Positions 56,770-64,000 of a stretch of DNA of 64,000 bases are shown here, in pieces (the stretch's first letter is position 1; each line of letters begins with the position of its first letter). The position numbers and the translations under genes are program-made. The stretch lies in NCBI RefSeq assembly GCF_033473495.1, contig NC_088935.1:620001-684000 (forward strand). The letters are read 5' to 3'. This DNA comes from Cercospora beticola (lineage: Eukaryota; Ascomycota; Dothideomycetes; Mycosphaerellales; Mycosphaerellaceae). Under the pieces are notes generated by a model. That model was not told the DNA's origin and did not search any database. It saw only the letters and a program-made list of their open reading frames with translations.

Positions 56770-59037
56770 GCTTGCATGTTGAAGTCGAGACGCTAAGGTT
56801 TGGTCTTCTGGTGTCGCACCATCAAAGCATTGAGTACCGAACGGAAGCTGCGAGGCTAAGAGGATTGCGAGAATCGGGAGGAGAGGAGATCTGCCTAGAC
56901 CACTTCTAGGTGTAACAAGGCTGAAGGCTGCATGTACTGCGTACATGTGCCTCGCGCCACGACCGACATCGTGGTGTCGTGCTCAGCCTCGTTTTTACAT
57001 ACCGTGTGGGACTGCAGGAATGCATGGCGAAGATGCTGATCTGAACTGGAGCAGCGCGGTCTTCCCTCTTGAGATACATCGCTGCATCAAGATGAGATAC
57101 ATGAACACGCCTTGCGAGGGGAAAGTGCAGTCGCACGTTCTCGACTCACGAAGACCGAAAGCGCGGGATGCTGGTCGCTCCCGGCTTGGCAGAAACGACA
57201 TCGATCACATGCACATTGCAGTCATGCACATCCACCTACATCTTGCTTGAACTTGGGATCTGTGCAGAACAGTACACTTGGGCACTCCGAGGTGCTAGAT
57301 GCAATCCTGCTCACGACACATAGTGTCCAAAGTGATTGACCGCCCCCTTAGCCGGCCACAAGAACGCAATTCCATCCTTTCTTCGCGCTTCGCCCACTGG
57401 CTGCTCGTGCAAAAAGAGATGAGATCTCATCTAAATACTGTGGCGTGCACAACCTGCGTTTTAATTTCACGAGTGAGGAACGGCCTTGTCGCTTGATGCA
57501 TGTCGGTATCAATCAGATGAGAAGGAGTTAACCGGAGGCAGGCGATGATCACGACTCCCAGGACCTTATTCCATACTGGTGGCCTCGCTCCGAAGTCCTG
57601 CATCCGAGAATGCATCATCGGAACCTATCCGGGACATTACAAGAGCACATATGTTGCCTGTCGGCATCTCGATCCGCCTTACCAAACACAGTTTGCCTAC
57701 ACACTCGCTGCAAGGCCAAAGAAGTCTGTAAGACATGTCAGCCGGTAAGTTGCTTCGGCGTCACCGCCATAGACCGGATCAACCAGGGGAATATAGCAAA
57801 AGGCTCGAGTTGAAGTTCCGGGATCCGGACTTACTCCGATTCGACGACCGTCCCAACGGTACAATTTCTTATCTCAGGCAATGTTGATTAGTACAAAACC
57901 GTGCGGAGGGCTCAATAACGCCAAGTAATTTTTGTGCTTAGTCTTTCTTAGCAGTAGAGGGCTGAGTGAAGCCAAGCAAGCTATGCTGCTAGTCTATGGT
58001 TAGAGAAGTCCATCGGCCCAGGTACCAGGATGTGTCCTCCATGGGGCCTTTGGAGCGTCAATCCGGATACTACCGAACGCGACCAAGGCGGCACTTCAGA
58101 TGTTACCTGGACCATTGAGATGAGTTTGCGAGCGGATGGAGGACATGGGCCAGCAAGGCCCGAGCATACCGATGCCGTGCCACGGCCCACTGTGCAAGGC
58201 ATTGGCACATGAAGAAGCAAGCACTATTCTTGCCGCCAACGGATGAGTCCAACAGGCATAAGAGGCGGCATTGTCGCTCATTCACGCATTCTTTCTTTGA
58301 TGCTGCAAAGTGAGCCGGAACAGAGAGCCGATCAGCAGGATGGAACTCGATCTAGACTCAACGGCCGCAGGCGTTCATCGGTCGAACCCTGCATTCACAT
58401 CAACATCGGCCCAAGATATCATTTTCCGGCTCGGCTATCATGTGAGACATACCATGAAGAAGTGCAGTCTGGAGAGCTCGATCGAGCAAGCAAATCACAA
58501 GACCAAACGCCGGAGGATTTGCCATCTCGAGCTTCACAAAGCGTACAGCATGATTATAGCGTCCAGACGCTGCGCAAAAAGCAGTCGCGCCATTGAAATC
58601 ACAGCTCAGTCGACTGGGGGTTGTCGCTGACGGTCTGGAACAGACCCTTCCTTCAATCACGCGCCTACGGAGCAGGACAGCAAAAGCGGTCCCCCTTCGA
58701 CCCATCAGGAAAGGTACGAGCATTTCGCCGGAGAAAGGAAGTCGAGATTGCCCCAGTTGAGTGACCGCGGGAGACAAGGCAGCGCCATGAACCTGAACAT
58801 GGCCATGTATCCGGATGTGCCATGCCATGATTGAGACCACACGCTAAATGTAACATGCACTCACGCAGCACGCTACACTGCACTATCGAAAGTCTGTCTA
58901 GAACACAAACACCACGATCGATCAAGAAGTGCAGATACCCATCGCGCTGCTCTTAGCAAGTACATAAACCAACGCTTGCGTTCACAAGTTCGACGTCGCA
59001 CCCACCACCATCATCTGCCCGCTCAAACCACGCAACC
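56770..59037. other. 2.3-kb gene-poor region between the NLR-like gene and the small secreted protein gene
   Basis: Upstream of the leftward NLR-like gene the frame stays open to an ATG at 56946, so the mRNA start is uncertain. From 57.0 to 59.0 kb I find only overlapping short frames. The final ~80 bases before 59038 are A/C-rich leader. Confidence 0.45.
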
Positions 59038-59415
59038 ATGCACTTCACCTACCTCACCCTCCTCCTCGCCGCCACAGCAGCCGCTCTCCCAGGCTCCCAG
59101 GGCACCTCCCCAAATGTCCTGAGCCTTCGAGCCACGCCACCTTCAGACAATGGTGTGACTTTCAAAGACGGGAGCGGGAAAACCATCGCTTGCTACGCAG
59201 GCTGCTACGTCAACTTCTGCGATGGCTACGGCTTTGAAGATGTAAAGCACCCAACTCTTCTCATTGTTCGCTTAATTTGCTGACTGTTGTGTGTAGCTTT
59301 GCTGTAACCATTGCCCGAAATGCGTGAGTAAATACAGCTTGTGTTTTATACTTTTGTGAGTTGTGTAACTGATTTTCGGGAAATGAAGACGGATTTGTGT
59401 GGTTAGGTCGATTAG
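59038..59415 (+). CDS. small secreted cysteine-rich protein (effector-like)
   Basis: The ATG at 59038 begins a signal peptide (MHFTYLTLLLAATAAALP). Exon 1 is 59038-59241, exon 2 starts 59297 (intron GTAAAG...GTGTAG). The mature part is about 60 residues and packs seven cysteines near its end: 'IACYAGCYVNFCDGYGFED-LCCNHCPKC'. The 3' end is uncertain. A second intron from 59324 (GTGAGT...CTGAT...GGTTAG) would give '...PKCVD' and a stop at 59415; without it the frame ends at 59359 after ten more residues. I prefer the spliced form because of the consensus donor and branch site. The type is that of fungal effectors or antimicrobial peptides. No family recognised. Confidence 0.6.
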
Positions 59416-59799
59416 AAGAGAGCATCGCTCACATAGCTTACTTGGGCCTGTCCAAGTGATCCTATGCTGCGCAGCTGCTAGGCTATTCGATTCGAGGAGG
59501 ATTCGTTGTCTCAAAATGGAAGTATTTCTACGATCGAGCTTGCATCCTCCTTTACTTTTCGAAGCCATATACAGTTCGTAGAGCATCAACGACTAATTCC
59601 TCACATGTATCCCCACCACCACAGCCATCAACACGATAATCATGCCTGTTTCAAAACCCGTCAGCATCAAGTGCGCTCAGCCACAACTACAAACTTCTTC
59701 CAGGGAAATTGCTTACCACAAGCCACTACAGAAATAATCCTCGCCCAACGCCTCCTGCAAAAAGCCCCGAAATCCTCCAAAACCACATTCCCCTTCTCA
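59416..59799. other. convergent intergenic space
   Basis: 3' regions of the small secreted protein gene and the leftward HET gene. A/C- and T-rich; no gene. Confidence 0.45.
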
Positions 59800-61422
59800 T
59801 CAACCTCCTTCCTCTTCTTCCCCTGCTGACTCGTCGTACTCGCCAAACTCGTAATCTCCAACAGCGTCGCCAGCGTAACCGAAAAGAAGCTGCGTCCCCT
59901 GACTTACATCCCCTTGATTCGCATTCCGCGAGATCCATGAATGAAGAGTACCATTGTTATTCGAAGCTTGGAAAAGGTAAGCTCTTCCGACGATCGATGC
60001 TTGGGAACCTTGAAATGTTCGGACGATGAAGACGTGCTTCGTGCCGGAGAAGTTCCAGATTATATCTCCGTGATTTACTGTGCAAGCTGCGAGGCCTTGA
60101 AAATTTGTGCCTGCGATGCTGAAGTGTGCCATGTCTCGACGGCCGACGGCTACGGACATATGTCGGTGATTTTGATTGTTGTCGATAGAGGTCCAGGTTG
60201 CTTGATCGGTGGAGAAGGTATAGATGGGCATTTGCTCGAAGGGCTTGATTGTTTTGCGGGCTTTGAGAATTTCGTGAGATTCCTGACGAAGTTCTGCTGT
60301 GCCTAGGATGATTGCTGGGATCGTGAGCCAGAGAGTTTGGAGGAGAGGATAGCCTTGTGTGAAATCGTCGTTGTTAATTTTGAGAAGGTTGATGAGGAGA
60401 TTTGTGAATGCCATGACCTTTGCTGGAGGCATGTCTTCATGGTTGGTGACGAAGTCTAGGATGTCCACGAGCCTCTGCACAGGCGAAGCTCCGTAATCAA
60501 TGTTGAGATAACTTCTGTGCTCCCCTGCCAAACTGTAAAGTGCGTACACATGATCGCAGTGTACTTGGCACTGATTGTCGCGATTGTTCTCAACCAGCTC
60601 GTAGAGTGTTCGAGGTTGGTTTGATAGTTGAGCTTCCAGTCTCTGAAGTGCAAGACGTGATGCAGGACTCGCGTTAACTGTTTGCCAGATCTTTTTTGCA
60701 GGAGTATTAAGTCTTCGGAATTGTTCATTCATGTTGGCTCGCCTTAGTTGGTAGCAAAATGTCTCGAAATCAGTCATCGGAAATTCGGCATTGCCGGCTC
60801 TGAGCACGACCGTACGGGCCATGACCAATTCCTGTATAATCCATTTTCTCGTCCAGTACTTCAGCTTGCAAAGCCTTTGTATGGAACGCCAGTCGTCATC
60901 AGTTCTCTGCTGATGGCCTCGCAAGTATTGATAGACTGAGTCGTCACTGTTGTGGTATGTCGCAGCAGCATGCATGTAAGCAAAAGCTCGGGACACATCA
61001 GCTTTCTCGCCAGAGCTTTGCAACCAGACCAGGACTTTGTTCGCTTTGCCGTAGATGTCCGCCATCAATTTGACTTGATGATTACGCTCCTGGTCCGACT
61101 TTTGGTTGATACATATTGCATCGACCCAGTACAGGTTATCTGATTCGGGATCTCGGATGGATTGAAGCGCTTTATACAGATTCTCGCGTACTTTGATGAC
61201 TGAGCCGTCTCGTAAGTATATCTGATGGCTAGCAGCGCCGGTTCCCCAGGTGTGGGAAATCGCTGTATAGAGCGGATTTGGGTCTATATCCAGCATGAAA
61301 TGGTCAAGAGAACATTGTATCCTCTCACCGCTGCCAGCACATAACCTCAGTAAGCGGAATGTGTTAGGTGATTGCAGTTCTTCGTACTGGAACACACGGC
61401 GGTATTCTTGCTGGCGAAGCAT
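59800..61422 (-). CDS. HET-domain protein
   Basis: A 540-residue single-exon heterokaryon-incompatibility-type protein. The start at 61422 (MLRQQEYRRVFQYEELQSPNTFRLLRL) begins the usual HET N-terminus; 45 upstream residues are also open but look non-coding. HET motifs: 'YTAISHTWG' (about 52-60), 'LYWVDAICINQKSDQERNHQVKLMADIYGKANKVLVWL' (about 97-134) and 'WTRKWIIQELVMAR'. In the middle, 'CQVHCDHVYALYSLAGE' matches the conserved 'D.vyallgla' element. The C-terminal ~200 residues include 'HFSIAGTNFQGLAACTVNHGDIIWNFSGTKHVFIVR', a block typical of the C-terminal part of HET proteins, and end in Glu/Gly-rich sequence. No NACHT or repeat domain. HET proteins commonly control non-self-triggered cell death. 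Confidence 0.92.
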   Translation of the reverse strand: MLRQQEYRRVFQYEELQSPNTFRLLRLCAGSGERIQCSLDHFMLDIDPNPLYTAISHTWGTGAASHQIYLRDGSVIKVRENLYKALQSIRDPESDNLYWVDAICINQKSDQERNHQVKLMADIYGKANKVLVWLQSSGEKADVSRAFAYMHAAATYHNSDDSVYQYLRGHQQRTDDDWRSIQRLCKLKYWTRKWIIQELVMARTVVLRAGNAEFPMTDFETFCYQLRRANMNEQFRRLNTPAKKIWQTVNASPASRLALQRLEAQLSNQPRTLYELVENNRDNQCQVHCDHVYALYSLAGEHRSYLNIDYGASPVQRLVDILDFVTNHEDMPPAKVMAFTNLLINLLKINNDDFTQGYPLLQTLWLTIPAIILGTAELRQESHEILKARKTIKPFEQMPIYTFSTDQATWTSIDNNQNHRHMSVAVGRRDMAHFSIAGTNFQGLAACTVNHGDIIWNFSGTKHVFIVRTFQGSQASIVGRAYLFQASNNNGTLHSWISRNANQGDVSQGTQLLFGYAGDAVGDYEFGEYDESAGEEEEGG

Positions 61423-61828
61423 GATTGGCAAACGTGATCGGCCACCGATCAGCCATGTGTAGTACAGGGCATGAGCAGCAAGTTGATATCTGGTACGGCT
61501 TGCTGAGACCGGCAAGCGACAATTGTGCCGAGCGTGAAGGCGGAGGCCGTAGGGCACGCTGGCGTGGCGAAGCTAGAGGTAAAGGCAGAGGCCGCTTCAG
61601 CCTCGTCGTCTAGCCTCAGCCTTGCCTTCCGCAAAAGCAATATAGAGCGGCCTGCCAATGAGGCGGTGCAGAGACATCTTATACTTCGCCATTAAGATGC
61701 CTTGGTGGCGGCGCGTCAGCCTCGTTTTGACATTTGTCCTTCAGCGCTCCGCTGCTCATAGAGACTTGCGATCCCCACAATGTCGCAACGCATGATGCCC
61801 AAGCATCTCCGACGACACGGACTTTGCA
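61423..61828. promoter_or_regulatory. 406-bp divergent region between HET gene and membrane-protein gene
   Basis: Probable shared promoter of two genes transcribed away from each other. A purine-rich block with inverted GAGGC/GCCTC motifs lies at about 61530-61620. No gene. Confidence 0.45.
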
Positions 61829-62427
61829 ATGAATGACCCCGAGCAAGAGGACGTAGAGAAGAGGAGGTATCACAGACAGCAATGGTGGAATGGGATACAA
61901 AGCTTTCTCATCGTGGCTGCTCTCGCCATGGTGATTGCAGAGCTCGTGCTCGCAGTCCAGAGTCGAGGGCTTGCGCAAAGAGCTTTCTCGATTGCCAATA
62001 CTGCCAATGGAACAGCGGCCGAGGCAGATGGCAACGCGAATGAAGTGAGTCTTCTCTTTCACGTTCGAAGGAATGTACTGACTGAGAATAGGCTCTGCAA
62101 TACACGTCTCAAGTCCAGAACATCACCGGACAAGTTAGCCAGCTGAACACAGAAGTGAACGGACAGGGGGAAGAATTGAGAAATCTGACCAGGAACTTCA
62201 ACGGATTGCAAAGTATGCTTCGGGATCTGGAGAGTGCAATCGCTTCGGCAACCGAGAGCAGTCCAGCACCCTTTCCCACTGAAAGCGATAGTGGTTCCGG
62301 TTCTGGTTTCGGTACAGGATCCGGGTCGTCTTCTTCTGGTGGTGGTTATAGGTCTGGAGGCGGGCTCGTGCCTAAGGCTCTTCCGGGATGGGCGATCGTG
62401 GCCACCATTGTTTTTAGTCTCCAGTAG
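61829..62427 (+). CDS. small membrane protein with coiled-coil-like ectodomain
   Basis: About 183 residues from exons 61829-62044 and 62092-62427 (intron GTGAGT...CTGAC...AATAG; junction 'GNANE-ALQYTSQVQNITGQVSQLNTEVNG'). A charged N-terminus (MNDPEQEDVEKRRYHRQQWW) precedes a strong membrane segment 'GIQSFLIVAALAMVIAELVLAV'. Then comes a long helix with heptad-like spacing up to 'NFNGLQSMLRDLESAIASATES'. A Ser/Gly-rich stretch and a hydrophobic end 'LPGWAIVATIVFSLQ' follow, which could be a second membrane segment or a GPI signal. No family recognised. It is divergent from the HET gene over 406 bases, so joint expression is possible. Confidence 0.65.
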
Positions 62428-63663
62428 TTAACCAGAGCATAGCCAACGTGCTGTAACACTTTGCTCAGCTCCGAGCGTCAGGTTCGCCATATGCACGAAT
62501 GAGCCAAACCCACCGATTTGGAATGCGACACAGATGTGCGTGGAGTCTTTCCTGCACGCGCTGTTGTTGCAGTCATCTTCGAGAGTCGCTAGCGCTGATA
62601 GTAGTATAAAACTAGTAAAATTTAGCTGACTACAACTCGGGTAGTGCAGACGCGTAAATACTACCGCACCTAGAGCTTCCAGTTTTTGACTGCCTGATCA
62701 TACTGTACTTCGTCTCTCTGGATTGCCAGTCTAGACACGATGTTGCTTCGTGATGTTAAAGCTCGCGGTGTGTCGTCTCGTCTCGCGGCCTGCAACCCCA
62801 ATCGACAGGCATCTTACCCCGCGCATCATCGCGAACCAGCGTGTTGGTTGTTTCTGTACACAAAGTCAGAGCATACGATTGGCACACGAAGTCAGCAAAT
62901 GCTCAAAGGAGTAATTCTATCGTAAGACGGAAATTGCCATTTGCCGCGACCGAGACCCGCGCCGACAACGTACGCGATCCACGCGTGCCACGGCGGAGCA
63001 GCAGCAAAGAGGCAACGAGCGACTTGTCGTCGAGTCGCAGAGCCTGAATCGTTGGAGGAGAACCCACACATGGGGTAGCATAGCTGCATTGCAGGCTGGC
63101 CCCGGCAGGATGGATGGAAATACATGCCGAAGATTATACCCGCTGCACGTGAGCCTGTAACAATCTTGAGATTGAGTTCTGCCACGAGATGACATCGTGG
63201 AGACGTTGTCGAAGGGAAGAGAGATACGTCCAGCCCCAGTTCTTGCATGAAGACTGCACTGGCGCTGTTTGAAATGCGACCTTGATGGTCGCAAATGGTT
63301 AGTATATAAGGCGTGAGCTGTTTGCCTTCGGACAGAGACCGCACGGGAAGCATGCGTCCCCGGAGCTGCTGCGCGCGTCGATTCAAGACCAGATCCTCCA
63401 CATCTCATGATCCACAGGATGCAGTTGTTACCCCGCTATGGATCAAGCCCCGCCCCAATTTGCCAAACATGGCCTGTGGAGTGAGCAGTGCACACGAATG
63501 GCAGGCCGAGCGCTGGATGTCTTGACAAGAGCGGCATAAGAACAGCGGTCTTGTTGTGGGCCGACGGCCGTTGTTATAAGAAAGGTAGATCCAGCTGTGA
63601 GCTGTTTCCCGACAGCTTTCTCTATCCCGATCTTGCCCTGAAATCGAATTGACTCTTTGCAAA
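62428..63663. other. intergenic, upstream of the alcohol dehydrogenase gene
   Basis: No gene seen. A TATA-like TATATAAG lies at 63303-63310, about 355 bases before the ADH start; a nearer GTTATAAG is at about 63573. Frames near 62.9-63.4 kb overlap on both strands. Confidence 0.4.
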
Positions 63664-64000
63664 ATGGCTACTGAACAGATTCCTGAAAAGGGCCTGGCTG
63701 GCGTGTGTGTGAATGAGGGTCCAGAGTTCAAGGTCGAAGTGCAAGAGGTGGACATTCCAGAGCCAAGTGAGTTGAATGCCATTGTTGCTGGCCGACAATT
63801 GCTATGCTTGTTGCTAACACATGAATCCAGAGAGCGGCGAGCTTCTGATTCGTCTCAATTGCACAGGGCTCTGCATGAGCGATGTCCACTTCATGATGGT
63901 ATCGCAAATTTACGCACAGACCACATGATGGCCCGTGCGCTAATATTTCTTGCAGAATGACTGGGCGGTTCCACCGATGTCACAGCTTGGAACAAAGTGT
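63664..64000 (+). CDS. zinc-dependent alcohol dehydrogenase (partial, runs off the window)
   Basis: The 5' part of a medium-chain zinc alcohol dehydrogenase. Exons 63664-63766, 63831-63898 and from 63956 to beyond the edge; introns GTGAGT...TCCAG and GTATCG...TTGCAG. The joined product reads 'MATEQIPEKGLAGVCVNEGPEFKVEVQEVDIPEP-KSGELLIRLNCTGLCMSDVHFMM-NDWAVPPMSQLGTKC'. 'LNCTGLCMSDVHFM' is the catalytic-zinc block: the first Cys ligand is in 'TGLC', then Ser/Asp-Val-His. The next block expected (Gly-His-Glu) lies just past the edge. The layout is that of fungal cytosolic ADHs acting on primary alcohols, but the substrate is unknown. Confidence 0.88.

Noticed and set aside
58400..58840. 146-codon minus-strand frame
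   Set aside because: No family, mixed composition, overlapped by plus-strand frames.

Overview
The window is nuclear DNA from a filamentous ascomycete. About thirty genes sit on both strands. Many are split by short introns (roughly 48-90 bases, GT...AG with CTAAC/CTGAC-like branch sites). The families are typically fungal: PhiA cell-wall protein, Hce2/Ecp2 effector domain, HET and HET-NACHT-ankyrin proteins, questin-oxidase-like protein, Gta3 amidotransferase subunit and Ssk2 MAPKKK. The secreted repertoire, DHA2 transporter and long GC-rich intergenic stretches fit a Dothideomycete, perhaps Mycosphaerellales. That placement is inference from gene content and was not tested phylogenetically.

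Layout. 1-5.8 kb: a secreted PhiA-like wall protein, a 14-TM drug/toxin exporter and a small Cys/His protein. 5.8-9.4 kb: gene-poor. 9.4-11.4 kb: a divergent 14-3-3-like protein and a small charged protein. 13.4-19.8 kb: an Hce2 effector-domain protein with a Gly-Gly-Gln tail, a probably GPI-anchored GH3 beta-glucosidase (with a GC-AG intron) and a questin-oxidase-like protein. 20-26.3 kb: two unknown low-complexity proteins, a DMT/EamA transporter and an aldo-keto reductase. 26.5-34.6 kb is a housekeeping block: gamma-tubulin, a SnoaL-like protein, ribosomal protein uL3, an unknown acidic/basic-tailed protein, mitochondrial Gta3 and ATP synthase subunit d. A seven-copy ~97-bp tandem array fills the convergent gap before Gta3. 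34.6-45.1 kb holds only one gene, a C2H2 regulator with ~4-5 kb of gene-free DNA on each side. 45.1-52.6 kb: ER FKBP with a C-terminal NDEL, a small protein with an RVxF-type PP1 motif, the HOG-pathway MAPKKK Ssk2 and the THO subunit Tex1/Tho3. 53.6-62.4 kb is an accessory, allorecognition-like stretch: a HET-NACHT-ankyrin receptor whose ankyrin array is riddled with RIP-type nonsense changes, a small Cys-rich secreted protein, a second HET protein and a small membrane protein. The right edge cuts a zinc alcohol dehydrogenase.

Genes that may work together: Gta3 and Atp7 are both mitochondrial and share a 187-bp divergent promoter. Ssk2 has a putative PP1-binding protein 15 bases downstream on the same strand. 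The two HET-type genes bracket an effector-like small secreted protein.

The most unusual signals are: (1) seven in-frame stops in the ankyrin repeats of the NACHT protein, all at positions that are Gln (or once Arg) in intact repeats, with TGCA-to-TATA changes as repeat-induced point mutation would leave; (2) the ~97-bp array at 32336-33013; (3) the terminal intron of the ER FKBP, which decides whether an ER-retention tail is made. Exon boundaries were placed by eye from splice signals, reading frame and family alignment.
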